Assembly (NCBI RefSeq): GCF_011064285.1
Contig: NZ_CP049331.1
Location: 2,418,001 to 2,482,000, forward strand
DNA: 64,000 nt
Reading direction: 5' to 3'
Source: Vibrio ziniensis
GTDB lineage: Bacteria > Pseudomonadota > Gammaproteobacteria > Enterobacterales > Vibrionaceae
Under the pieces are notes generated by a model. That model was not told where the DNA came from and ran no database searches. It saw only the letters and a list, made by a program, of their open reading frames with translations. Made by a program: the position numbers and the translations under genes. Every line of letters begins with the position of its first letter. Position 1 is the stretch's first letter. Of this stretch, positions 40,450 through 48,782 are shown piece by piece.

Positions 40450-40533
40450 TAATGCAGTCGAGAGAAAGTGTTCAGGATTCCACTTTCTCTCCTTTTGGAC
40501 TCTAGATGCGGCGGTTATATAAGCAGGAAAGCT

Positions 40534-42315
40534 ATGCTGTATCAATTTATTCATATCGACTCACAAGACTCACGGACACTGCAAGATCAGATAAAAAGTG
40601 ATATTGCAAAAGCCATATTCGCTGGTTTTGTTCCAAAGCAAACCAGCATCACTTCTTCACGCCAATTAGCCGAAAAACTCAAAGTATCCCGTAATACGAT
40701 TTTACGCGTTTACGAACAGTTAGCCGAAGAAGGCGTACTCATACCCATCGAAAGAAAAGGTTATTACGTCAATCCCCAGCTCGAGCTGAAGAAACCGTCA
40801 TCCGATCAGCAAAGTGGGCGTCCAATTTCATCACTCAACTGGGATCATTACTTAAACAATGAACAATCGCTTTCAGCGGCTTCTGTAAAAGATCTTTCCA
40901 ACTACCCTTATTTGTTTGTTAACGGCATGGTCGATGAAGATCTATTTCCTGTTAGTGAGTGGCGCAAATGCAGCATTCAATCTTTAAACAAAAGTAATCA
41001 CCGCAGTTGGACATCAAGCCATAACGACTATGAAGAGTTAATTGAGCAGATACGAACTCGTGTGCTGACTAAACGGGGAATATTTGTTAACCAAGAAAAC
41101 ATTGCCATTACACTTGGTTGCCAAAATAGTCTTTATTACCTCACTCGTTTATTAGTTTCGAAAACAACGTCAGTAGGAATGGAAAACCCAGGCTACCCAG
41201 AAGCATTTCTTCAGTTTCAAGCTCGCAGAGCAAATGTAATACCCATAGATGTCGATGCAAAAGGGTTGGTCGTCGATTCCCGGCTTAATCACTGTAATTT
41301 GGTTTATACAACCCCTAGCAATCAATTCCCAACCACAGTTCGAATGTCACCAGAAAGACGTAAGGCACTGATTGACTCAGCGAACGAGCATGACTTTTTG
41401 ATTATCGAAGACGATTTTGAACATGATGTGAACTTCATTGAAAATAGCTGTCCTCCTTTGAGGTGTGAGTATCCAACAGAACGAATTATCTACATATCCA
41501 GTTTCACCTCGACCATTGCGCCTGGTCTACGTATTGGTTTTATCGTTGCAGCATCACCGCTAATCGACCAAATTAAAGCTCTACAGGTACGTACCCACAG
41601 TCTTCCCCCAAAAAGTAACTGTCAAACCTTAGCTCTGTTTCTGAGTCTGGGATACTACGACATGCTGACTCAAAAACTACTCAAGCGATATAGAGAAAAA
41701 TGGCTAACGATGGAGAAGGCAATGAACTATTACTTTCCTCAGTCGGGTGTTACGCCGTCGTTAGCTGGAACGGCATTTTGGGTTGATTATAAAGAAGGGT
41801 TTGATGCAACTCGCTTTGAGCGACTCGCAGAAGAGAATGGTATTTTGATTAATAACGGGCAGAAGTATTACTGCTGTAACCACAAAAACAACAGCTTCAG
41901 ACTGAGTTTCCAGTCAATTCGTACCGAGAATATACGAACAGGTATTGCTCAACTGGCTCGCATAGCTAAAGAAGTGTTGCCCAATGTTAGCTTGGCCGAA
42001 TGCTTAGAAGCACCATTAACAGGACAGCAAATCAGGGCAATGGTAACCAATAAAACATTGCTATCAAAAGATTGCTTCAATATTCCTTACAGGATCACTC
42101 TTCAAGCAGATGGGAAGATGATTGGAATATCCGATCGACCCAATGATATAGATGAGGGGTACTGGTGGGTTGAAAATGACAAATTTGTTTACCAATGGCG
42201 TAATTGGCAATTTTCAGATATTCGACACATTACGATCGTTTATGAAAACAATGAACTGAAACGCTTTGATGAGGAAGGCTACTTCATTGGAGAAGTCAGC
42301 TTTATTGATGAGTAA
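40534..42315 (+). CDS. GabR/MocR-family regulator lacking the PLP lysine, with an extra C-terminal domain
   Basis: The start MLYQFIHIDSQDSRTLQDQI (593 residues) has AGGAAAG upstream. Residues 1-75 form a GntR-type winged helix (SSRQLAEKLKVSRNTILRVY). About 100-470 is an aminotransferase-like domain with TTPSNQFPTTV. Where GabR proteins have the PLP-Schiff-base Lys in FSKT, this has FTST, so Ser326. Phe295 replaces the Tyr that holds the PLP ring hydroxyl. Arg456 in FRLSF is kept. A tail from about 485 (LTGQQIRAMV ... GYWWVENDKFVYQWRNWQF) is an added domain I cannot name. It is tandem with gabT and probably controls both divergent operons. Confidence 0.85.
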   Translation: MLYQFIHIDSQDSRTLQDQIKSDIAKAIFAGFVPKQTSITSSRQLAEKLKVSRNTILRVYEQLAEEGVLIPIERKGYYVNPQLELKKPSSDQQSGRPISSLNWDHYLNNEQSLSAASVKDLSNYPYLFVNGMVDEDLFPVSEWRKCSIQSLNKSNHRSWTSSHNDYEELIEQIRTRVLTKRGIFVNQENIAITLGCQNSLYYLTRLLVSKTTSVGMENPGYPEAFLQFQARRANVIPIDVDAKGLVVDSRLNHCNLVYTTPSNQFPTTVRMSPERRKALIDSANEHDFLIIEDDFEHDVNFIENSCPPLRCEYPTERIIYISSFTSTIAPGLRIGFIVAASPLIDQIKALQVRTHSLPPKSNCQTLALFLSLGYYDMLTQKLLKRYREKWLTMEKAMNYYFPQSGVTPSLAGTAFWVDYKEGFDATRFERLAEENGILINNGQKYYCCNHKNNSFRLSFQSIRTENIRTGIAQLARIAKEVLPNVSLAECLEAPLTGQQIRAMVTNKTLLSKDCFNIPYRITLQADGKMIGISDRPNDIDEGYWWVENDKFVYQWRNWQFSDIRHITIVYENNELKRFDEEGYFIGEVSFIDE

Positions 42316-42330
42316 TATCAAACTGCAAGC

Positions 42331-42548
42331 AAAAAAAACGCCACCTGAGATACAGATGGCGGTGAATCATATTGACCAACTTGGTCAAAAACAAATTCCA
42401 ATAAAGGGGGTGAACACTACTGTTCAAATCACATGCATTTGGTCTCACTCACCAAAGCTTGTGGGGGTGTAACATTAATAGATTGACATAACATCTTTCT
42501 TTAACATTACGAGGGTAAACTCGCTTCTAAGCATTCGCTTTCGAATTG
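42331..42548 (-). ncRNA. Candidate small regulatory RNA
   Basis: On the minus strand a promoter (TTGTAA at 42577-42582, TATATT at 42555-42560, 16-bp spacing) leads into a stretch without a supported gene. It folds into TTTGGT/ACCAAA (42438-42456), TGAACA/TGTTCA (42411-42426), TTGACCA/TGGTCAA (42372-42388) and a terminator CGCCATCT/AGGTGGCG plus T8 (42331-42361). Two CACCCCC motifs (42463-42469, 42406-42412) could pair with GGGGGUG-like ribosome binding sites. I do not recognise it as a named sRNA. The remaining bases up to pepD show no other feature. Confidence 0.6.
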
Positions 42549-42585
42549 GTTATTAATATACCACATAGAAAAAATATTACAAATT

Positions 42586-42607
42586 TATAGTGAGTAAAAT
42601 CACAATT
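42586..42607. promoter_or_regulatory. Candidate CRP site upstream of the sRNA promoter
   Basis: AGTGA-N6-TCACA at 42589-42604 matches the CRP consensus TGTGA-N6-TCACA on the minus strand except at the last base. Its centre is about 48 bp upstream of the predicted sRNA start, not at a canonical -41.5 or -61.5 position. The start may therefore be misplaced by a few bases. Confidence 0.45.
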
Positions 42608-42908
42608 TGTTTATTAATCCTACAAATTACTCGGAATAAAATGTAATAAAATTACAAAAAAATGTTTTGTTTTTGAAGTCAGTAGCAAAATTAATGCAAC
42701 TTATTGAGTAGGAGAATTATAGTTTTAAATGTACCACTCAGTTTCGATTCAACATCTACCGAAAAATCCCCATCTATGCTACTACTCGATTTAATGACTC
42801 AATGGTATGCTGTGACGCAAATATTGCCCCGCCAGACAGGTTATTTCTCTAAATTAACAACCTCTCTCTACTATTTAATCGGGGTATAGATAAATAAAGG
42901 AGTCATCT

Positions 42909-44381
42909 ATGTCTGAGTTTCATTCTGAAATTAGTAACCTATCACCAACTCCAGTTTGGCAATTTTTCGATAAAATCTGTTCCATCCCGCACCCTTCAAA
43001 GCATGAAGAAGCACTAGCTCAAGCCATTATCGGTTGGGTAACGGAACTTGGTTTAGACGTTCGTCGTGATGCAACAGGCAACCTATTTATTAAAAAGCCT
43101 GCAACACCAGGAATGGAAAACAAGAAAGGTGTGGTACTGCAAGCACATATCGATATGGTTCCTCAGAAGAACGAAGATACCGACCATGACTTCACTAAAG
43201 ATCCTATCCAACCTTATATTGATGGCGAATGGGTGACAGCAAAAGGCACAACACTCGGTGCTGACAACGGCATGGGTATGGCGGCTTGTTTAGCAGTACT
43301 TGCTTCCACTGACATTAAACATGGGCCACTGGAAGTGCTGCTGACTATAGATGAAGAAGCGGGTATGAATGGTGCTTTCGGCCTTGAGGAGGGTTGGTTA
43401 GAAGGTGAAATTCTTCTTAATACCGATTCTGAGCAAGAAGGCGAAGTCTACATGGGCTGTGCTGGCGGTGTTGATGCTTCAATCAAGTTCGACATCAAGC
43501 GTGAAGCTATTCCGTCAAACTTTATTACTCGCCAACTTGTTCTTAAAGGTCTAAAAGGCGGTCACTCAGGTTGTGATATCCATACAGGTCGAGGCAACGC
43601 AAATAAATTACTCGCTCGTTTCTTAGCAGGCCACGCAAACGAACTGGATCTTCGCTTAGTGGAGTTCCGTGGAGGTAGCTTACGTAACGCTATTCCACGT
43701 GAAGCATTTGTTACTGTCGCACTTCCTGCGGAAAATGAAGCTAAATTAGTAGAGCTTTATAGCTTCTATACAGACCTACTCAAATCAGAGCTTGGTAAGG
43801 TTGAAACCAATATAGTAACGTTTAATGAAGCAAAAGCCGTTGATTTAGATATGTTCGCACTTGCTGATCAAAAACGTTTCATTGCCGCAGTTAATGCTTG
43901 TCCAAACGGAGTGATCCGTATGAGTGATGAAATTGAAGGCGTCGTAGAAACTTCATTAAACGTGGGCGTGATTACCACCGAACAAAACCAAGTAACCGTA
44001 CTGTGCCTAATTCGTTCGCTGATCGATTCTGGCCGTAGCCAAGTAGAAGGCATGTTAGCATCCGTTGCAGAGCTGGCAGGCGCTTCAATTCGATTCTCTG
44101 GTGGTTATCCTGGCTGGAAACCAGATGCTGATTCTGAAATTATGCACGTCTTCCGTGATATGTATGAAGGTATCTACGGTAACAAACCAAATATCATGGT
44201 CATCCATGCAGGTCTAGAGTGTGGTCTGTTTAAAAAGCCTTATCCAAATATGGACATGGTTTCATTTGGTCCAACAATCAAATTCCCACATTCTCCGGAT
44301 GAAAAAGTGAAAATCGACACTGTTGAATTATTCTGGGAACAAATGATTGCGCTACTAGAAAATATCCCAGCTAAATCTTAA
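42909..44381 (+). CDS. pepD: Cytosol nonspecific dipeptidase (aminoacyl-histidine dipeptidase)
   Basis: This M20-family zinc dipeptidase (peptidase D, carnosinase-like) cleaves Xaa-His and other dipeptides. It has 490 residues. Metal-site motifs are VLQAHIDMVPQKN, TLGADNGMGMAACLAV and LTIDEEAGMNGAFGLE, then LNTDSEQEGEVYMGCAGG. The C-terminal VIHAGLECGLFKKPYPNMDM and SFGPTIKFPHSPDEKV are typical. An AAGGAG ribosome binding site precedes the ATG. It stands alone and ends in a terminator. Confidence 0.96.
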   Translation: MSEFHSEISNLSPTPVWQFFDKICSIPHPSKHEEALAQAIIGWVTELGLDVRRDATGNLFIKKPATPGMENKKGVVLQAHIDMVPQKNEDTDHDFTKDPIQPYIDGEWVTAKGTTLGADNGMGMAACLAVLASTDIKHGPLEVLLTIDEEAGMNGAFGLEEGWLEGEILLNTDSEQEGEVYMGCAGGVDASIKFDIKREAIPSNFITRQLVLKGLKGGHSGCDIHTGRGNANKLLARFLAGHANELDLRLVEFRGGSLRNAIPREAFVTVALPAENEAKLVELYSFYTDLLKSELGKVETNIVTFNEAKAVDLDMFALADQKRFIAAVNACPNGVIRMSDEIEGVVETSLNVGVITTEQNQVTVLCLIRSLIDSGRSQVEGMLASVAELAGASIRFSGGYPGWKPDADSEIMHVFRDMYEGIYGNKPNIMVIHAGLECGLFKKPYPNMDMVSFGPTIKFPHSPDEKVKIDTVELFWEQMIALLENIPAKS

Positions 44382-44409
44382 GTTTTTAACAGAAAAGCCT
44401 GACACCAAG

Positions 44410-44434
44410 CCGAAGCTCAATGCTTCGGTTTTTT
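44410..44434 (+). terminator. pepD terminator
   Basis: CCGAAGC-tcaat-GCTTCGG is followed by TTTTTT, about 30 bases after the pepD stop codon. Confidence 0.9.
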
Positions 44435-44504
44435 GCGAATTGAACAAAAAAAATTTGTCGATACGGACATTTTTTTTCATTAGCGAGAGAATAATCACTG
44501 CTGT

Positions 44505-44603
44505 TAGAGTGCGCGTCCTTGAAGTTCCCAGAGAAGTTCACCACACTCTATTCAAGGCATTACGTCTTCACGACGCATATGCGGGCTGTTCTCCATTTCA
44601 GCC
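44505..44603 (+). promoter_or_regulatory. Structured leader upstream of the RimK operon
   Basis: TAGAGTG (44505-44511) is complementary to CACTCTA (44544-44550). CCTTGAA (44517-44523) is complementary to TTCAAGG (44551-44557). The pairs interleave, so they are either a pseudoknot or alternative folds. Further hairpins follow, with CGTC/GACG near 44563-44574 and GGCTG/CAGCC (44584-44603), before the first gene at 44640. It resembles a cis-regulatory leader but matches no riboswitch class I know. Confidence 0.45.
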
Positions 44604-44639
44604 TTAAATAAATTCCAAACAAAACACTAAGATACTGCG

Positions 44640-45083
44640 ATGAAAGAAAAAATGACTGTCGGATGGCGAGAGAGACTTAGCCTTCCAGGGTTAGGTATTG
44701 AGAAAATTAAAGCAAAAATCGATACCGGAGCCCGCACATCTTGCTTACACGCATTTAAGTTAGAAAGCTTTACTAAAGAAGATAAACTTTGGGTACGCTT
44801 CTGGATCCACCCAAATCAACACGACGTGGATACAGTTGTAGTTTGTGAGGCTGAAGTAATAGCAGAGAGAACAGTACGAGACTCAGGTGGTCATGAAGAA
44901 TCTCGTTACGTTATTAAGTCCGACATCTGCTTAGGCGGACAAACGTGGTCTGCTGAAATTACATTAACAAATAGAGAAAATATGGCATTTCGCATGCTTT
45001 TAGGTCGCACCGCGATGCATCATAGGATTATCGTTGATCCAACCGCATCGTTTTTAATTCCTTTTGAGGCACCCAAGTTATGA
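44640..45083 (+). CDS. Retropepsin-like protein of the PF05618 family (RimB-like)
   Basis: This 147-residue protein belongs to the group annotated as putative ATP-dependent zinc protease. It has the aspartic-protease motif in [15 protein letters not shown] and the second conserved block [16 protein letters not shown]. Relatives sit beside RimK. In Pseudomonas such a protein, RimB, is reported to modulate RimK-dependent modification of ribosomal protein S6. Its stop overlaps the rimK ATG by four bases. MTVGWRERL, four codons in, is another possible start. Confidence 0.85.
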   Translation: MKEKMTVGWRERLSLPGLGIEKIKAKIDTGARTSCLHAFKLESFTKEDKLWVRFWIHPNQHDVDTVVVCEAEVIAERTVRDSGGHEESRYVIKSDICLGGQTWSAEITLTNRENMAFRMLLGRTAMHHRIIVDPTASFLIPFEAPKL

Positions 45084-45985
45084 AAATTGGTATTCTGTCA
45101 CGCAACTCTTCGCTATATTCAACCAAGCGACTAATTGAAGCTTGTAAGCAGCGTGGACACGAAGTAAAAGTGATTGATGCTTTACGTTGTTACATGAATA
45201 TCAATTCAGACCAACCTGAAATCCATTTCAAGGGTGAAGAGCTGGCTGGATTTGATGCGATTATTCCTCGAATTGGCGCATCGGTAACCTTCTATGGTAC
45301 TGCTGTATTACGCCAATTTGAAATGATGGGTGTATACCCAGCAAACGAATCTGTAGCGATCAGCCGTTCAAGAGATAAGTTGCGCTCAATGCAACTATTG
45401 TCTCGTAGAGGGATTGGTATGCCAATAACAGGTTTTGCTAGTAAGCCTGATGATGTTAAAGACTTATTAGACATGGTAGGCGGCGCGCCCGTTGTTATTA
45501 AATTGCTTGAAGGCACTCAAGGGATCGGCGTTGTTCTTGCCGAAACTCGCAAAGCGGCGGAGAGTGTTATCGAAGCGTTCATGGGCCTGAAAGCGAACAT
45601 CATGGTTCAAGAATATATTAAAGAAGCAGGCGGTGCGGATATTCGCTGTTTCGTCATTGGTGATAAAGTTATCGCCGCAATGAAGCGACAAGGGGCAGAA
45701 GGCGAGTTCCGTTCTAACCTTCACCGTGGTGGTTCAGCATCGTTGGTCAAGATCACACCACAAGAACGTAAAACAGCTATCGAAGCCGCTAAAATCATGG
45801 GGCTGAATGTCGCTGGTGTTGATTTACTTCGCTCAGCAAGAGGACCATTGGTCATGGAAGTAAACTCATCTCCAGGCTTAGAAGGCATTGAAGCTGCGAC
45901 CGGTAAAGATATCGCCGGAATGATTGTCGAATTTCTAGAAAAAAATGCGGCAAGTAAAAGGACAAAAACACGTGGTAAAGGCTAG
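45080..45985 (+). CDS. rimK: RimK-type ATP-grasp glutamate ligase
   Basis: It adds glutamate residues to the C terminus of ribosomal protein S6 in E. coli and can make poly-glutamate. Its 301 residues match that family. The ATP-grasp core has [40 protein letters not shown] and the metal site in [15 protein letters not shown]. It is translationally coupled to the retropepsin-like gene before it and overlaps the AstE-like gene after it. Confidence 0.94.
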   Translation: MKIGILSRNSSLYSTKRLIEACKQRGHEVKVIDALRCYMNINSDQPEIHFKGEELAGFDAIIPRIGASVTFYGTAVLRQFEMMGVYPANESVAISRSRDKLRSMQLLSRRGIGMPITGFASKPDDVKDLLDMVGGAPVVIKLLEGTQGIGVVLAETRKAAESVIEAFMGLKANIMVQEYIKEAGGADIRCFVIGDKVIAAMKRQGAEGEFRSNLHRGGSASLVKITPQERKTAIEAAKIMGLNVAGVDLLRSARGPLVMEVNSSPGLEGIEAATGKDIAGMIVEFLEKNAASKRTKTRGKG

Positions 45986-47051
45986 AACATACAAGAACGC
46001 AGCATACGAATTTCTGGGGGAGAAAATTCCCCCAGCAACCAAACAAGTCATTGAATTGGAAGGAGCGAAACTCTATACCCACTCGCCCCTTTCCATTCCT
46101 ATTGAAATCATTCATGGCGCTTTACCGGGTCCAGTGCTTATGGTCAACGCAGCCATCCATGGTGATGAACTCAACGGTGTTGAGATCGTAAGACAACTGA
46201 TTAATTCCATCGATCCTAAAAAACTAAAAGGTACTCTGATTACCGTACCTATTGTTAACGTATTCGGCTTTATTCATAAGTCACGTTACTTACCAGATAG
46301 ACGTGATTTAAACCGTTGCTTCCCAGGCAGCGACAGCGGCTCTCTGGCTTCACGAATGGCGCACATCTTCTTTTCTCAAGTCGCCCTCAAATGTGATTAC
46401 ATTATTGACCTGCATACCGGTGCTATTCACCGCACTAACTTACCGCAGATTCGCGCAGACCTAAGCAATCCGGAAACACTGCGTATCGCTCAAGCCTTTG
46501 CTACCCCTGTAATTCTCGACTCTCCATTAAGAATGGGCTCTTTACGTAGTGAAGCCGAGAAATCGGGTATTACCGTATTAACCTATGAAGCAGGTGAAGC
46601 GCTTCGCTTTGAACCGATCGCAATCAGTGCTGGCGTCGTTGGTGTGAAACGAGTAATGCAGGCAATTGGCATGCTAAGAGCAAGTCGTAAGAAACTACCC
46701 AACTCAGTCATTGCTAAATCGACCAGCTGGTTACGTGCAGAAGCTGATGGCATTTTGCGTACCGTCGTCTCACTAGGTGACCGAGTGGCAAAAGGTCAAG
46801 TATTGGCGTACATCAACTCACCTTTAGGCAACGTTGAAGTTGAAGTGAAAGCGAATAAAGGCGGTATTGTTATCGGTCAGCAAACGCTACCACTAGTGAA
46901 TGAGGGTGATGCTGTATTCCATCTCGCATACTTCACACAAGATGACGATATGGTTGAACAGCTAGTCGGTGACTTTATTGAAGAAGTGATTGAAGTGGAT
47001 TTGGAGCCTCTGACTACAGGTCAGATAATGCCGCCTTCACCATCGGAATAA
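45972..47051 (+). CDS. Succinylglutamate desuccinylase/aspartoacylase-family zinc hydrolase
   Basis: This 359-residue M14-like zinc hydrolase could remove an acyl or glutamyl group. The zinc ligands are visible in [18 protein letters not shown] and [13 protein letters not shown], with [11 protein letters not shown] between. A C-terminal barrel-sandwich segment ([20 protein letters not shown]) resembles a lipoyl-type domain. The GTG start is preceded by AAAGGA; an ATG at 45945 would give 368 residues but has no ribosome binding site. Its stop codon lies inside the left end of the repeat at 47048. The substrate is unknown. Confidence 0.85.
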   Translation: MVKARTYKNAAYEFLGEKIPPATKQVIELEGAKLYTHSPLSIPIEIIHGALPGPVLMVNAAIHGDELNGVEIVRQLINSIDPKKLKGTLITVPIVNVFGFIHKSRYLPDRRDLNRCFPGSDSGSLASRMAHIFFSQVALKCDYIIDLHTGAIHRTNLPQIRADLSNPETLRIAQAFATPVILDSPLRMGSLRSEAEKSGITVLTYEAGEALRFEPIAISAGVVGVKRVMQAIGMLRASRKKLPNSVIAKSTSWLRAEADGILRTVVSLGDRVAKGQVLAYINSPLGNVEVEVKANKGGIVIGQQTLPLVNEGDAVFHLAYFTQDDDMVEQLVGDFIEEVIEVDLEPLTTGQIMPPSPSE

Positions 47052-47222
47052 TACCATTCTGGAAAATTTCCTGATCAGTGAATGGGCGTCGATAAGCAAA
47101 CCCTCTGAGCCATGGATGGCTCGGCGGAGCTTCAGGGACGAATGAATGCGCGTTTGCGTTTGACGCCCATTCGCTGCTCGCCGATGCTCAGTCTGATCAT
47201 ATTTTTATCTAGGATGGAATAA
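47048..47222. repeat. MITE-like dispersed repeat of about 175 bp (copy 2)
   Basis: This is the same element as at 3790-3966, in the same orientation. It differs inside by only a few substitutions, such as CCTG for CCGG and CTGAGCC for CCGAACC. The stop codon TAA of the AstE-like gene is at 47049-47051, within the terminal inverted repeat. The right end reads AGGATGGAATAA instead of AGGATGGTATTATAA. Confidence 0.85.
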
Positions 47223-47248
47223 CGAGATATTCTTAGCTCTCGTTTTTC

Positions 47249-47294
47249 ACTCAATAAAAAACCTTGGTATCACTACCAAGGTTTTTTATTGAGT
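47249..47294. terminator. Bidirectional terminator between the AstE-like and NSS genes
   Basis: ACTCAATAAAAAACCTTGGTA and its reverse complement form a stem of about 20 bp with a four-base loop. A/T runs on both sides let it act on both convergent transcripts. Confidence 0.9.
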
Positions 47295-47301
47295 GATTGG
47301 A

Positions 47302-48657
47302 TTAACCAAATGAAGCCCAAATTACGGTTGCTACCAAAATAGGACAGACAAACTTCACATACCAAGGCCAGATTTTGCCAAATGTGCTTTGGCGGAATTC
47401 AGGGAAGCCTTGCTCTAACTCGTTAAGCTTAGCGTTGCGATTCCACACCCAACCACCAAACAAACAGAACATCAAAGCCGCAGTCGGTTGCAGATATTGC
47501 GTTGCCGTAGTCGCGACTAGACCGAACAGCTCGCCGAAGTTATAGACAATCACCACACTAAGCAGTGCAATTAAGCCACCTAACACCCAACTGGTTGACG
47601 TACGTTTAGTGTTAAAACGTTCTGATACCAACGCTACCGGACATTCCAACATGGAGATTGATGAAGTCAAAGCAGCAATCGTCAGTAGTAAGAAGAACAC
47701 GATGGCAAACAATTGTCCAAACACGCCCAAGCTATCAAACATTAACGGCAGAACAGTGAAAACAAGCGTATCAGAGCTCAGCAGAGAACCATCTGCGGCA
47801 TAAATCTGAACACCTTTATTCATCGCAACGAACATAGCAGGAAGAACCACTAGGCCTGCGATAAAGGCAACGCCTGTATCCACCAAAGTAACATTCATCG
47901 CCATTTTAGGCAGGTTCTCTTTCTTACTTAGATAAGAACCATAAATCAACATTGAACAGCCGCCTATGGTTAACGAAAAAAATCCCTGCCCCATTGCCGC
48001 TAAAATCATCTTACGGTCGAAAATCTTATCAAAATCTGGCACTAAGTAATGTTGCAAACCTTCAATTGCGCCCGGTTGCATAATAATATAAATAAACAGC
48101 ACACCAAACAGAACAAACAGAGCTGGCATTAGTCGAGTTGACCATTTTTCAATGCCCTGCTTAACACCACCTTGAACGATCAAGATGGTCAAAACATAAA
48201 ATACAATAGTGCCGAATAGATTACGCTCAACGCTAAAACCTTTGAACCAAGCCGTAGCGCTTTCCATGCCTAGCAAATCAGTGATAGCCCCCAACATGAA
48301 ACAGATTATCCATCCGCCAACAATGCTATAAAACGCCAAAACGGCACTTGGTACACTCAGACCTAACCAACCCACGAAAGCACCCGCTTTTTTAGCCGTA
48401 GGATTAGCCGTTAGTGAACGCATACTATCTACTGGGTTCGCTTGCCCTGAACGGCCAATAGCCATTTCGACCACCAACATAGGGAATGCAACCACTAAAA
48501 TGAGAACCAAATAGACTAATAGGAATGCGCCACCACCATTGCTGGCTGCTTGAGTGGGAAACCCCCAGATATTGCCAAGGCCAACTGCAGCGCCTGCTGC
48601 GGCCAATACAAACCCAAGACGTGAACCAAAAGTTTCGCGGGTATTACTCGATGTCAT
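47302..48657 (-). CDS. Neurotransmitter:sodium symporter family transporter
   Basis: This 451-residue LeuT-fold permease has about 11-12 membrane segments. The N-terminal GFVLAAAGAAVGLGNIWGFP and ASNGGGAFLLVYLVL carry the unwound first helix and sodium-binding residues. Bacterial members usually import amino acids such as tryptophan, tyrosine or leucine; the substrate here is not evident. It has its own terminator. Confidence 0.9.
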   Translation of the reverse strand: MTSSNTRETFGSRLGFVLAAAGAAVGLGNIWGFPTQAASNGGGAFLLVYLVLILVVAFPMLVVEMAIGRSGQANPVDSMRSLTANPTAKKAGAFVGWLGLSVPSAVLAFYSIVGGWIICFMLGAITDLLGMESATAWFKGFSVERNLFGTIVFYVLTILIVQGGVKQGIEKWSTRLMPALFVLFGVLFIYIIMQPGAIEGLQHYLVPDFDKIFDRKMILAAMGQGFFSLTIGGCSMLIYGSYLSKKENLPKMAMNVTLVDTGVAFIAGLVVLPAMFVAMNKGVQIYAADGSLLSSDTLVFTVLPLMFDSLGVFGQLFAIVFFLLLTIAALTSSISMLECPVALVSERFNTKRTSTSWVLGGLIALLSVVIVYNFGELFGLVATTATQYLQPTAALMFCLFGGWVWNRNAKLNELEQGFPEFRQSTFGKIWPWYVKFVCPILVATVIWASFG

Positions 48658-48782
48658 TACTACTCACAAATATCACCAAACTAGTTGGCTAGTACAATAA
48701 AGAAAAACGCATCATGATACAATGAGCCGCAGAATAGTTTGCTGATATATTGAGCAATAATTTATCTTTTATCGTGTATTTT

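Noticed and set aside
42339-42361. Terminator for the gab operon on the plus strand
   Set aside because: The hairpin has no T run on the plus strand; the T8 run is on the minus strand, so it ends a leftward transcript.
42704-42889. A 61-codon reading frame upstream of pepD
   Set aside because: It needs a TTG start without a convincing ribosome binding site, shows no recognisable domain and lies in AT-rich DNA. Probably chance.
34479-47222. Genomic island inserted between core genes
   Set aside because: The gab-TRAP module looks accessory, but there is no integrase, tRNA, direct repeat pair at its borders or clear change in base use. The two MITE-like copies do not bracket it.
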